Shown piece after piece: positions 19,380 to 28,097 of a DNA stretch of 64,000 bases (position 1 is the first letter of the stretch; every line of letters starts with the position of its first letter). Source of the stretch: Acidothermus sp. (lineage in GTDB: Bacteria > Actinomycetota > Actinomycetes > Acidothermales > Acidothermaceae); contig JAIMAI010000010.1 of assembly GCA_023512015.1 (NCBI GenBank), forward strand, positions 1 through 64,000. The letters are read 5' to 3'. The notes under the pieces were generated by a model. The model did not search any database. It worked only from the letters and a program-made list of their open reading frames with translations, and had not been told where the DNA came from. The translations under genes and the position numbers were made by a program.

Positions 19380-20642
19380 GTGGACGATCTCGCCGGACGT
19401 GATCCGTCGAGCTGGCTCGCGCGATTGCGACGCCGCGCCGAGTTGCGGGCCCGCGCCGGGTTGCGCCGGGAGCTCGCCTACCGCAACGCCGAGGACGACG
19501 TCCTCGATCTCGCGGGCAACGACTACCTCGGCCTCAGCCGCGATCCGAGGGTGGTCGAGGCGGCCTGCCGGGCGGCACGTCGGTTCGGCCTCGGGGCGAC
19601 CGGGTCGCGGCTGGTCCGAGGCTCGACCGCCGTCCACTGCGAGCTCGAAGCGGCGGCGGCGGACCTGCTCGGCCAGCCGGCTGCATTGGTGTTCTCGTCG
19701 GGGTACCTGGCCAATCTCGCGGCGGTAGCCGGGGTGTGGAGTCCCGGCGCCGTGATCCTGCGGGACGCTCACGCCCACGCCTCTCTCGTCGACGCGTGCC
19801 GGCTGACCGGAGCTTGCGTCGAGGTGATCCCGCACAACGACCTCGCCGCGCTGCGGGAAAGGCTCGCGGCACACCGCGGGCGGCCGCTGATGGTCGTCAC
19901 CGAATCGGTGTTTTCGGTGGACGGCGACCTCGCGCCCCTGGCCGACCTGCACCCCATCTGCCGCGCGGCGGGCGCGATCCTCGTCGTGGACGACGCCCAC
20001 GCCTTCGGTGTGCTCGGGCCCGACGGCGGCGGAGCGGTGCGCGCGGCGGGGTTGGCCGACCGACCCGACGTCGTGGTCACGGCGACCTTGTCAAAGGCTT
20101 TGGGGGCTGCGGGCGGAATCGTCGCGGGTCCCGCGGAATTCATCGACCACCTCACGCAAACGGCCCGCACTTTCGTCTACGACACGGCTCTTCCACCCGC
20201 CGTCGCCCAAGGTGCGCTGGCCGCGTTGGAAGTAGCCAGGAATTCGCGGGACCTCCGTGACTCGGTGACCCGTAGAGCACGGGCCGCCGCCGGATTCTTC
20301 ACCCGCGAAGGGTTCGTGGTGCCGCACCCGCCCGGTGGCGGAATCGTCGCGCTCTGCGCCCCCAGCGCGGAAAGTGCGGTCCGGTGGGCGCGAGAATGTC
20401 GAATGCGCGGTGTGACCGTGGGGTGTTTTCGTCCGCCGTCCACCCCCGATGAAATCTCTCGGCTCCGCGTCACGGTCTCCATGGCCTTGTCGGACGACGA
20501 ATTCACCCGCGCCGTGGAAGTGATCGCATCGTGTGGTCGGCTGGTGGCCGCGAATTCCCTGCGGTATGACGGCCGGTTCGCGGACGCTGACCCAATAGGT
20601 ACGGCGAACGGTGTCTTCGCCGGGAACGGAAGCGTGCGGTGA
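19380..20642 (+). CDS. bioF: 8-amino-7-oxononanoate synthase
   Basis: PLP enzyme of the alpha-oxoamine synthase family, condensing pimeloyl thioester with L-alanine in biotin synthesis. Features: DLAGNDYLGLSRDP, GATGSRLVRGSTAVHCELE, VFSSGYLANLAAV, ESVFSVDGDLAPL, VVDDAHAFGVLG and the PLP lysine (about Lys239) in TATLSKALGAAGG. 420 aa, slightly long because of a 30-residue C-terminal tail. The start is GTG without a clear ribosome binding site, in an 88-bp gap divergent from dnaE. The stop overlaps bioD (GTGA). Confidence 0.93.
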   Translation: MDDLAGRDPSSWLARLRRRAELRARAGLRRELAYRNAEDDVLDLAGNDYLGLSRDPRVVEAACRAARRFGLGATGSRLVRGSTAVHCELEAAAADLLGQPAALVFSSGYLANLAAVAGVWSPGAVILRDAHAHASLVDACRLTGACVEVIPHNDLAALRERLAAHRGRPLMVVTESVFSVDGDLAPLADLHPICRAAGAILVVDDAHAFGVLGPDGGGAVRAAGLADRPDVVVTATLSKALGAAGGIVAGPAEFIDHLTQTARTFVYDTALPPAVAQGALAALEVARNSRDLRDSVTRRARAAAGFFTREGFVVPHPPGGGIVALCAPSAESAVRWARECRMRGVTVGCFRPPSTPDEISRLRVTVSMALSDDEFTRAVEVIASCGRLVAANSLRYDGRFADADPIGTANGVFAGNGSVR

Positions 20643-21361
20643 CAGCGGATTCGCCGGCGATTCGCGGGCCGGTGGTGGTGAGCGGCACCGACACCGAAGT
20701 GGGGAAGACGGTCGTCACCGCAGCGATTGCGGCGGCGGCAAAAACCCGCGATCTGCGCGTCGCGGTCGCCAAGCCGTGCCAGACCGGAGTCACCGCCGGC
20801 GGGGAATCCGATGTCGACGTCGTGACCCGGTTGGCAGACCCCGACACGGCGGTGACTCTCGCCTCCTACGGTCCGCCGCTCGCCCCAACCGTCGCCGCCC
20901 GCCTCACGGGCGCTGCCCAGGTGCGCCTGCACGGCGTCGCGAAAGAAATTCGAAACCTGGCCTCCCACCACGACCTGGTCCTGGTTGAAGGTGCCGGAGG
21001 GCTGCTGGTTCCCATGGGGGAACGGAATTGGACGGTGGCAGAACTCGCCGTCGAATTACGCGCACCGGTCGTGGTCGTCGTCCGGGCCGGGCTCGGCACC
21101 TTGAATCACACCGCTCTCACCCTGGAGGCCCTGGCTCGACGGGGGGTCCGTGGCATTGTCGTCGTCGGCGCGTGGCCGGTGGAACCCGACCTGGTGCACC
21201 GCACCAATCTGCGGGAATTGCCGGAGCTTGCCGGCGTCGTCCCGGAATCCGTCGGCGGGCTCAGCACGACGACCTTCCGAGAAGCCGCGCCGAAATGGCT
21301 GACGCCCAGATTGCACGGCGAACTCGATATCTCGGAGTTCATCGCACGTGAGGGGCGGTGA
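20639..21361 (+). CDS. bioD: Dethiobiotin synthetase
   Basis: ATP-dependent carboxylase forming the ureido ring of dethiobiotin. The P-loop reads VSGTDTEVGKTVVTAAIA, followed by AVAKPCQTGV with the substrate lysine. LVEGAGGLLVPMGE and TLNHTALTLEAL are the other conserved blocks. 240 aa, typical. GTG 20639 overlaps the bioF stop. It is one of the earlier pathway genes; bioA and bioB are 20 kb away on the other strand. Confidence 0.94.
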   Translation: MTADSPAIRGPVVVSGTDTEVGKTVVTAAIAAAAKTRDLRVAVAKPCQTGVTAGGESDVDVVTRLADPDTAVTLASYGPPLAPTVAARLTGAAQVRLHGVAKEIRNLASHHDLVLVEGAGGLLVPMGERNWTVAELAVELRAPVVVVVRAGLGTLNHTALTLEALARRGVRGIVVVGAWPVEPDLVHRTNLRELPELAGVVPESVGGLSTTTFREAAPKWLTPRLHGELDISEFIAREGR

Positions 21362-21365
21362 GCGC

Positions 21366-22487
21366 ATGCTCCGCTCCCAAGAATTGGTCTCGCCCCAGCC
21401 GCGTTTTCCCGAAGAGCCGGGACGCTTCGCCATCGTAGGAAGCGGTTGGCGCACCGAATTCCTCCTCCGCATCGCGGCTGCCGCGCCCCGGTGGTTTTCC
21501 GTCGTGGGGGTCGCAGCACGCAACACGGCACGCCGCGAATATCTTGAAACGACCTGGCGCGTACCGTGTTTTTCGACCCTCGACGACCTGCTCTCCGCAA
21601 CACAACCGGAATTCGTGGTAACGGCGGTATCGTGGGAGGCCTCACCCGACTTCATCGAGGCAATCGTCCGCCACGGTCTGCCGGTGCTGGCCGAAACACC
21701 CCCCGCACCGGACGTCGACGGGCTCAGGGCACTGTGGTCGGTGGTCGGTGGCAGCGGCTTGGTACAAGTCGCCGAACAGTACACACGGATGCCCGCCCAC
21801 CAGGCCAGAATTGCCACGATTCGAGAAGGAATCATCGGCGAACCGACCTCCGCGGAGATTTCGTCGACCCACCTCTACCACGCGGTTTCCCTCATCCGCC
21901 ACTACCTCGACGTCGGGTTCGACCCGGTCGAGGTTCGCGCCCATACGACGGTGACGCCCCTCGCCGATCCGCTGCGGCGCGACGGCTGGACCGGCGACGA
22001 AACTCCCCACCCGACCACCACGACGTACGCGTGGCTCGACTTTCACGGAAAATTCGGCATCTACGACTTCACCGACAACCAGTGGTGGAACCCGCTTCGG
22101 GCGCGGCGGATCGTCGTCCGCGGGAGCAGAGGGGAATGGGTGGACGACACCGTCACCCGGCTGGCAGACCCCAGGACTCCGGTGACGTCCCACCTGGTCC
22201 GCCGTCGCACCGGTATCGACCTCAACCTCGAAGGAATGGAGCTCGACCACATCAGCGTGGACGGCTCCGTGCGCTACCGCAACAGGTTCTTCGGGTCCCG
22301 CTTCTCCGAAGACGACCTCGCCGTCGCAGAAATCCTGGCCGATATGACCGCATGGGTACGCGGTGAGGCGCCACCCCCGTATCCGCTGGCCGAAGCCTGT
22401 CACGACCACGCCGCCGGCTGCGCCATCGTCGAGGCAGCGCGCACCGGCGGGGTGGTCACCGTCGCGGATGAACTCTGGCAAGGGTAG
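21366..22487 (+). CDS. Gfo/Idh/MocA-family NAD(P)-dependent oxidoreductase
   Basis: 373 aa. An N-terminal Rossmann fold starts FAIVGSGWRTEFLLRIAAAAP and continues VAARNTARREYLE. The conserved EKP motif of the family is replaced by AETPPAPD (about residue 105). The C-terminal half is the alpha/beta domain with LYHAVSLIRHYLDVGF, where the family has its catalytic histidine. ATG 21366 has GAGGGG upstream; GTG 21348, overlapping bioD, is an alternative start. It follows bioD by 4 bp, yet no biotin step needs such an enzyme, so substrate and role are open. Composition matches the core genome rather than the following block. Confidence 0.82.
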   Translation: MLRSQELVSPQPRFPEEPGRFAIVGSGWRTEFLLRIAAAAPRWFSVVGVAARNTARREYLETTWRVPCFSTLDDLLSATQPEFVVTAVSWEASPDFIEAIVRHGLPVLAETPPAPDVDGLRALWSVVGGSGLVQVAEQYTRMPAHQARIATIREGIIGEPTSAEISSTHLYHAVSLIRHYLDVGFDPVEVRAHTTVTPLADPLRRDGWTGDETPHPTTTTYAWLDFHGKFGIYDFTDNQWWNPLRARRIVVRGSRGEWVDDTVTRLADPRTPVTSHLVRRRTGIDLNLEGMELDHISVDGSVRYRNRFFGSRFSEDDLAVAEILADMTAWVRGEAPPPYPLAEACHDHAAGCAIVEAARTGGVVTVADELWQG

Positions 22488-22508
22488 CGCGGGCACACCC
22501 GCTCCCAG

Positions 22509-22543
22509 TGTCTGCGCAGCCTCCGGGCCCGAAGGCGCAGACA
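22509..22543. terminator. Possible shared hairpin between convergent genes
   Basis: TGTCTGCGC and GCGCAGACA form a perfect 9-bp stem around a 17-base loop that can itself partly pair (CCTCCGGGCCCGAAGG). It sits in the 103-bp gap between the Gfo/Idh/MocA gene and the convergent EboE-like gene. No T-run follows on either strand, so it may be a weak terminator or simply a stable stem. Confidence 0.35.
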
Positions 22544-22590
22544 GCCGGCGCCTAGGATCACGCCCCTCTTCTCGAGCGGCTGGCCCTCGA

Positions 22591-23802
22591 TCACCGCGCC
22601 TCGAGCTCTGCGGTAGCCCATTCCAGTTCCCGAACGATGCCGTCGACCAGTGACCAAGCTGTCGCGTCGCGAGGCAAAACGTCCCATGTATACGTTTCAA
22701 TCTCCAATTGGTCGGCGATGGGACAGTTCCTGTGGAGCTCGAGTACCCCCTCGAGAACCGACCGAGTCGTCCTCAACCGACCGATCCGCGAAAGAAAAAT
22801 CGGGACATGGACGTGCGACCGACACTCCCCCTGCCGACCCCCCTCGACGTTTCCAAGTGCCCGTAGGGCATCCGGTATTGTCAGAAAGCGCTGGATGCCG
22901 CCATCTGAGCGTACAAATGTCTGGGAGAGGTAGATGGTCTCACCGAATCTCGCAAGATCTGCGAGCGTCTCGTCGCCGAGATCTTGTGCCCAGAGAGCGG
23001 ACGCAAGCTGGAGCTTGAAGATGGGGATGTCCGCGGCGAGGATCCTCTTGATCGACTCGACGACATCTTCGAAAAGGGCCGCTTGGTGGCAACAGTCGAA
23101 GACCACGCCCAGATGACGACGTGCGTGCGCTATGGCCTCGGATACGGGTAAGCGAGCGATCTGCGCCAGATTCGCGGCAGCCTCCTCCGAATATACGAAC
23201 TCATCGAAGAATCGGATCACGTCGTCCGTGCCCTCGAGGAAGCAGTAAGGCTCGGGCTCGAGTGCGAGCTTTACCCGGCAGCCCGTTCGCTCCTCGATGT
23301 CGATTAGCTCGGCCACGACCTTGAAGAGCTGGCGAGCCACACGCCGGTAAACGACGTCGCTTGCGGCACCGGTCCTTCGGAACCCGATCGGAACGGTTTG
23401 GATGGTCGGCGAGACGAGTCCGCGAGACAGCCCAACGAGCAGATGGGCTACACCTTTGGTATAGGAGACTCTATCGTCTGTCGTCCAATCGGGCTCGTAG
23501 ACCTTCTCCATTACTCGTGTGCCCTTGAACCGGCCGTATGGGAAAGCGTTCGCGGTGTAAACGTACATATGGTTATCTGCGAGCCAACGTGATAGCCTGT
23601 CCCGCTCGCCGTCGTTGGTCAGCAAGGTCTGCACGACGTCATTCGACAGACGCAGCGAAACCGGAAAGGATCCGCTTACCCCTAGCTTGTCTTTGATCGC
23701 GGGTAGATAGGTCTGGATACTCGTCCACAGCTGATCCCAGGTATCGCTCGGGTGAACCAAAGTGGAGTACCCCAGCACTGACGTGCGATCTCGTAAAGCC
23801 AT
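22591..23802 (-). CDS. EboE-like TIM-barrel protein (xylose-isomerase-like fold)
   Basis: 403 aa. The N-terminus (STLVHPSDTWDQLWTSIQTYLPAIK), the block LADNHMYVYTANAFPYGRFKGTRVMEKVYEPDWT and the barrel motifs RVKLALEPEPYCFLEG and GVVFDCCHQAALFED match EboE, the metabolite-traffic protein of ebo (edB) operons. Those operons normally also contain eboB, C, D and F, none of which occurs here. The Glu, Asp and His residues in the barrel suggest a metal site as in sugar-phosphate isomerases/epimerases. It is the last gene of the minus-strand catabolic run; its ATG overlaps the VOC stop by 1 bp. Precise reaction unknown. Confidence 0.78.
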   Translation of the reverse strand: MALRDRTSVLGYSTLVHPSDTWDQLWTSIQTYLPAIKDKLGVSGSFPVSLRLSNDVVQTLLTNDGERDRLSRWLADNHMYVYTANAFPYGRFKGTRVMEKVYEPDWTTDDRVSYTKGVAHLLVGLSRGLVSPTIQTVPIGFRRTGAASDVVYRRVARQLFKVVAELIDIEERTGCRVKLALEPEPYCFLEGTDDVIRFFDEFVYSEEAAANLAQIARLPVSEAIAHARRHLGVVFDCCHQAALFEDVVESIKRILAADIPIFKLQLASALWAQDLGDETLADLARFGETIYLSQTFVRSDGGIQRFLTIPDALRALGNVEGGRQGECRSHVHVPIFLSRIGRLRTTRSVLEGVLELHRNCPIADQLEIETYTWDVLPRDATAWSLVDGIVRELEWATAELEAR

Positions 23803-24353
23803 TACGCCTCTCCGGAATTCTCCATCACGGCGCTGATGGCCTCGAGTGACGGTCGCGACTTCAAATACGCCGCGATCGCAGACTCACGCTCCTCCTTCAG
23901 GTAGTAAGCAACCTCGACGAGCTCCAGCGCGAGTCCGTCCGGATCGCTGAAGTAGACCCACCGCCAACCGGCAAGGGGTCCGTCATCCACCACATTGACG
24001 TCTGAGTAGAATGAGACGCCTTTCGCCTCCAGCTCGGCCTTCTTCGCGTAAACATCGTCGACCCGAAAGCAGACATGAGCCGCGCCGAGATGGTTGTTTG
24101 GGATTGGACGGACATGCCGAAGCTCGGGGGCATCATATTCGATCAACTCAAGGGACGAATGCTCGCCAACCCAGAACGACACTTGTCGCAAACGCGCATC
24201 AGGCACGCCAACACCCTTTGACAACTGCGGTCCCTCGAACCAAGGAGTCGGCTCATTTGCAAATGGAAGGCCTAGGAGATCGTGGTAGAAGTAAATAGAT
24301 CGATCAAGATTGCGCACGACAAGGCCAACGTGGTGAATGGCGTACAAGTCCAC
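23802..24353 (-). CDS. VOC-family (glyoxalase/dioxygenase superfamily) protein
   Basis: 183 aa. Two beta-alpha-beta-beta-beta units are visible: AIHHVGLVVRNLDRSIYFYHDLLGLPF and AAHVCFRVDDVYAKKAELEAKGV, ending WVYFSDPDGLALELVEV. Metal ligands would be His8-9, Glu in SLELIEY, His in AAHVCF and Glu in LALELVE, so the usual H/E/H/E set seems present. GTG 24353 is chosen because AGGAGG lies 6 bases upstream; the longer ORF runs into the dehydrogenase gene. In this context a lyase, isomerase or epimerase acting on the imported substrate is possible. Confidence 0.8.
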   Translation of the reverse strand: MDLYAIHHVGLVVRNLDRSIYFYHDLLGLPFANEPTPWFEGPQLSKGVGVPDARLRQVSFWVGEHSSLELIEYDAPELRHVRPIPNNHLGAAHVCFRVDDVYAKKAELEAKGVSFYSDVNVVDDGPLAGWRWVYFSDPDGLALELVEVAYYLKEERESAIAAYLKSRPSLEAISAVMENSGEA

Positions 24354-24363
24354 GGTGCTCCTC

Positions 24364-25446
24364 CTACCTCTCCGACACGGCATCCGGACGGGGCGATACA
24401 AGGACCTTGATTTGGTCTCCTGTCGGATCGATGAGCTTCTTGAAACCGTCCTCGACGACCCTGGTGAGCGAGATTTGTGACGTGACAATGCGACTGACGT
24501 CTAATTTTCTGGAAGCCATGAGTCGGATCATTCGGGGCCAGCTCGTTACGAGGTAGCACCAACTACCGATGTAGCTGACCTCTTTTTGCGCTAGCAACAT
24601 CGCATCGATAGTCGCCGGTGCGGTGTGGAGCCCGAGCTGGACGATACGGCCGCCGCGCCGCACGTTGTCGAGTGCGCTCGACAAGCCTGCCGACGTACCC
24701 GAGCACTCAGCACCGACATCCGCTCCCAATCCTCTTGTCATCGTCTTGAGCAGATCCTCGAGCTCACCCCCACGAGGATCGACCACCGGTCCTACGTCAA
24801 GTGCGCGCGCACGAGCTGCGCGAGCGGGATTTGGCTCAGAAATGATCACCGTGGCAGCCCCGCAGGCCGCGGCGTAAAGCGCAGCAAGTGAGCCGATCGG
24901 TCCCGCACCCGTCACCAGCACGACGTCGCCCGCCGACACCTTGGCTAGGTCGATCCCGTGGGCTGCCACACTCGCAGGCTCGACAAGCGCTCCCTCGAGA
25001 TCAGTCACGCTCTCAGGTAGCGGACTTACTTGGTATTCCTTCACCACGGCATACCGTGCGAGACCTCCCGAGTGAGAGGAGAGTCCGGTGCAGGCAAAGC
25101 TTTCACACAAATGTCCCAATCCAGCGCGACAATAATCGCAGTGCCCGCATATGATGGCCGGCATTACCGCCACACGGTCGCCGGGTGCGACCGACCTCAC
25201 GCTTCCGCCAACCTCGACAACCGTGCCCGATAGTTCATGGCCAAGGATTTGCGGCAGCTGCGCCTTGGTCAACGGGTGGGGCGTCGTCGGAATCACAATT
25301 GGACCAACGGTGTACTCATGGAGATCCGTACCGCAGATGCCGCACCACGAGACCTCGATCAAGACATCGTCGGGTGCACCGATGCTCGGTTCGGTAACGT
25401 CCTCGATCCGGAGATCCCGTTTCCCGTAATATCGCGCCGCCAGCAT
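24364..25446 (-). CDS. Zinc-dependent MDR alcohol dehydrogenase, 2,3-butanediol dehydrogenase-like
   Basis: 360 aa. The catalytic zinc site is WCGICGTDLHEY and GHELSG, the structural zinc lobe CGHCDYCRAGLGHLC, and the Rossmann motif VTGAGPIGSLAALYA. The insertion GPIVIPTTPHPLTKAQLPQILGHE closely resembles the region before GHE in bacterial R,R-butanediol dehydrogenases and related polyol dehydrogenases. Of two adjacent ATG codons the second (25446) has GAGGG at proper spacing. It starts 23 bp after the importer ATPase and is followed by the VOC gene 10 bp on, so one transcript is likely. Substrate inferred only as a vicinal diol or polyol. Confidence 0.85.
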   Translation of the reverse strand: MLAARYYGKRDLRIEDVTEPSIGAPDDVLIEVSWCGICGTDLHEYTVGPIVIPTTPHPLTKAQLPQILGHELSGTVVEVGGSVRSVAPGDRVAVMPAIICGHCDYCRAGLGHLCESFACTGLSSHSGGLARYAVVKEYQVSPLPESVTDLEGALVEPASVAAHGIDLAKVSAGDVVLVTGAGPIGSLAALYAAACGAATVIISEPNPARAARARALDVGPVVDPRGGELEDLLKTMTRGLGADVGAECSGTSAGLSSALDNVRRGGRIVQLGLHTAPATIDAMLLAQKEVSYIGSWCYLVTSWPRMIRLMASRKLDVSRIVTSQISLTRVVEDGFKKLIDPTGDQIKVLVSPRPDAVSER

Positions 25447-25469
25447 CATTCCCTCACTTTCCACAAGCC

Positions 25470-27962
25470 TTAGACTCTTCGCCGCGCTTGACTGTACACG
25501 GCCGCAGCAACTAAGATCACTAGACCTTGGAACAGATACTGCCACGTCTGGCTCAGGTTGAGAAACACCGTGCTATTGAGCATCTCAACAATGAGCGCCG
25601 CTCCCAGCAAGCTTCCGACGAAGGTGCCGCGCCCTCCTAAAAGGGACGTCCCTCCGAGAACGACCGCACTGATGCTGCTAAGGGTGTAGCCGACACCTTG
25701 CGACGCGTCGCCTACTCCGAGCTGAGCAAGGAGGACGACGCCGCCCAGGAGAACGAGTAGGGAACCGAACACGTAAGCGCTCACGACCGTGGCGCCTACT
25801 CGCACACCCAGGCGCCTCGTCGATTCGATGTCCGAACCGACACCTCTGAGCACCATTCCGAGCCTGCTTCCACGAAGTGCGAGCTCCATCACGATGGTCA
25901 AGACGAGCAGCACGATAAACACGACAGGAACCGCGCCCACGGTATGCTTGATCGGTCCGGTGATCGAACTCGCGATGTAACCCCCTGGTGAGCTCCTCAG
26001 GAGGAATCCCAGTCCTTGGAGCGCAATGTAGGTCCCCAGCGTCGCAGCCACAGGTGTGAAACGTGCACCCCTGATCAGGCCACCATTCACTAGGCCCGTA
26101 CCCGCCGCTGCTACGACCATTAGAACGAAGCCGAGTATCACAGAGCCTACGGAGAAGCCTTCCGTCAGGAAGAAGGATCCGACTACCACTACGAACCCGG
26201 CCAACGGACCAACGGATAGATCGATACCGCCGGTCATGAGCACCGCCGTCTGGCCTGCCGCAATGAATCCGAGTGCTGCCAGCGACATCAAGAGTGAGGT
26301 GAGATTGAAGGGTTCTAGGAAACGATGATTCCTCCCGAAGACAACGGCTCCAAGTACCACGATCGCGAGACTTAGGACGAAGACCGGCGCGTAGTCGCCT
26401 TCTAGGAATCGCCGCAGCCGAGTCGCGCCGGAAGCTCGGCCGCGCGCGCTGCTTGTCGCAGCGTGCCCGGTCGCCCGAAGCGCAGACGTCACGATGCGCT
26501 CCTCGGTAACATCGTCACCGCGCAGGACGTCTATTACCGAGCCTCGAGAGATCACCATAACCGTATCGCAAAGACCCTCGATCTCCTTTGCATCTGACGA
26601 TGCCACCACGACTAGGACGCCCTCGTCGGCTAGCTGGCGCAGAAGCTGGTAGATCTCGGCGCGAGCGCCGACGTCCACACCTTGTGTTGGCTCATCCGCA
26701 ACCAGCATCGCCGGCTTTGCGAGCAACGCACGCGCGAAGACGGCCTTCTGCTGGTTCCCACCCGAGAGCGCCTCGATGGGCGCGTCGGTCGAGGGAGCAC
26801 GGATCGCCAGCACACTCATGACTTCGAGCAGAGCTTCCCGCTCTTGCCGTCTCGAGACCAAACCCCGGCTCTCGATCCGCCCTAACGCCGCAAGTGTGAC
26901 GTTCTCGCGAACAGAAAGTCCGTTGAAGACACCCTCGGCCTTTCGATCCGGTGGTATGAAGGCACACAGCTGACGACGCCTCCGGGCGGAGCAGCGCTCA
27001 CCGTTGATGACGACCGTGCCGCGAGACGGACCAATGCCGGCAAGCGCCCTGAGGATCTCACTCTGTCCGTTGCCCACTATCCCGAAGAGACCGACAATCT
27101 CGCCCCGTGCCATTGAAAAGGACACGTTCGAGAAGCGCGGTCCCGAGAGCGCTTCAACGGATAAGGCCGTCTCCGTGCTCTCGTCTGCGATTGCTGCACG
27201 CTTGGGTGGGAACGTCGACGCGAAGTCTCGTCCGACAATGAGCGATAGCAGCTGAGCGTCGGTAATTCGGTCGACCGCGAAAGTTCCGCGCAGACGTCCG
27301 TCACGAAGGACGGTCACAACATCGGCAATCTCCCGTACCTCTGCGAGTCGATGCGTTATGTAGACCACCGCAGTCCCACGAGCCGCCGCCTCGCGCACCA
27401 AGGCGAACAACCGCTCGGTGGCGTCAGGACCCAGTGGAGCTGTCGGCTCGTCCAATATCAGCAGCGCTGGCTTGACGGCGAAGGCCTTCGCGAGTTCGAT
27501 GAGATGCCGTTCTGCGAGATCAAGAGCGCCGACTCTGTCCTTCGGATGGCATGTCGCGCCGACGACACTCAGGAGCTCGCGAGCTTTGGACCCTGTGCGC
27601 GTCCCATCGTCGAAGAGTGCGGGGAGTGCGACCCGAAGATTCTCCTCGACGGTCAGGTCGGGAAGCAACGCGGGATGCTGATGTACGACGGCGATGCCGA
27701 GAGCAGAGGCATGACTCGGCGTGAGATGGGGGACCTCTTTCCCGTCATAAAGGATACGGCCCATCGATGGCTGCAGAATACCGCCCGCTATATTCACCAA
27801 GGTCGATTTGCCGGCGCCATTCTCACCGAGAAGGGCGTGAACCTCGCCAGGTCGGATATCGAGCGTGACATCCGACAGCGCCGTCACGCCACCGAAGGTC
27901 TTCGTGATGCCCTCGAGCCGCAGTAGCGGTTCGACTGCGACCGTCGTGACCTCATCACTCAT
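25470..27962 (-). CDS. Fused ribose-type ABC importer: two ATP-binding cassettes plus permease in one chain
   Basis: 830 aa. Cassette 1 (about 10-235): GENGAGKSTLVNI, LDEPTAPLG, HRLAEVREIAD, with a degenerate signature. Cassette 2 (about 250-490): degenerate P-loop GIVGNGQSEIL, PPDRKAEGVF, signature ALSGGNQQKAVFARAL, VADEPTQGVDVG. After a basic linker (about 500-525) comes a complete RbsC-like permease with about 10 helices, including GQTAVLMTGGIDLSVGPLAG and VVLGGTSLLGGRGTFVGS. Normally RbsA (about 500 aa) and RbsC (about 320 aa) are separate. ATG 27962 is taken as the start, with AGGAG upstream. A second free permease is encoded at 29329, so the importer may have two different permease halves. 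Confidence 0.88.
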   Translation of the reverse strand: MSDEVTTVAVEPLLRLEGITKTFGGVTALSDVTLDIRPGEVHALLGENGAGKSTLVNIAGGILQPSMGRILYDGKEVPHLTPSHASALGIAVVHQHPALLPDLTVEENLRVALPALFDDGTRTGSKARELLSVVGATCHPKDRVGALDLAERHLIELAKAFAVKPALLILDEPTAPLGPDATERLFALVREAAARGTAVVYITHRLAEVREIADVVTVLRDGRLRGTFAVDRITDAQLLSLIVGRDFASTFPPKRAAIADESTETALSVEALSGPRFSNVSFSMARGEIVGLFGIVGNGQSEILRALAGIGPSRGTVVINGERCSARRRRQLCAFIPPDRKAEGVFNGLSVRENVTLAALGRIESRGLVSRRQEREALLEVMSVLAIRAPSTDAPIEALSGGNQQKAVFARALLAKPAMLVADEPTQGVDVGARAEIYQLLRQLADEGVLVVVASSDAKEIEGLCDTVMVISRGSVIDVLRGDDVTEERIVTSALRATGHAATSSARGRASGATRLRRFLEGDYAPVFVLSLAIVVLGAVVFGRNHRFLEPFNLTSLLMSLAALGFIAAGQTAVLMTGGIDLSVGPLAGFVVVVGSFFLTEGFSVGSVILGFVLMVVAAAGTGLVNGGLIRGARFTPVAATLGTYIALQGLGFLLRSSPGGYIASSITGPIKHTVGAVPVVFIVLLVLTIVMELALRGSRLGMVLRGVGSDIESTRRLGVRVGATVVSAYVFGSLLVLLGGVVLLAQLGVGDASQGVGYTLSSISAVVLGGTSLLGGRGTFVGSLLGAALIVEMLNSTVFLNLSQTWQYLFQGLVILVAAAVYSQARRRV

Positions 27963-28019
27963 GCCGATAGGTCTCCTGCTCCCGGGAATCATTGATGTTC
28001 TCGGTCCCACGGAGCGGGC

Positions 28020-28053
28020 CGGTTGGCCTTGTCCGCCCTTTGGAGGCCAACCG
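28020..28053 (-). promoter_or_regulatory. Intercistronic stem-loop between binding-protein and ATPase genes
   Basis: CGGTTGGCC and GGCCAACCG form a perfect 9-bp stem with a 16-base loop, in the 135-bp gap after the substrate-binding-protein gene. Stem-loops at this position in other importer operons stabilise or attenuate the transcript so that more binding protein than membrane components is made. No T-run is seen, so it is read as a processing or stability element rather than a full terminator. Confidence 0.5.
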
Positions 28054-28097
28054 ACCCACTTCGTGGTCCATCATCCTTCCTCAAGGCTCGGAAGGAA

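Noticed and set aside
22488-22590. Attachment site or flanking repeat for the catabolic block
   Set aside because: No matching direct repeat was found at the other edge (40419-40474), and there is no tRNA or integrase nearby.
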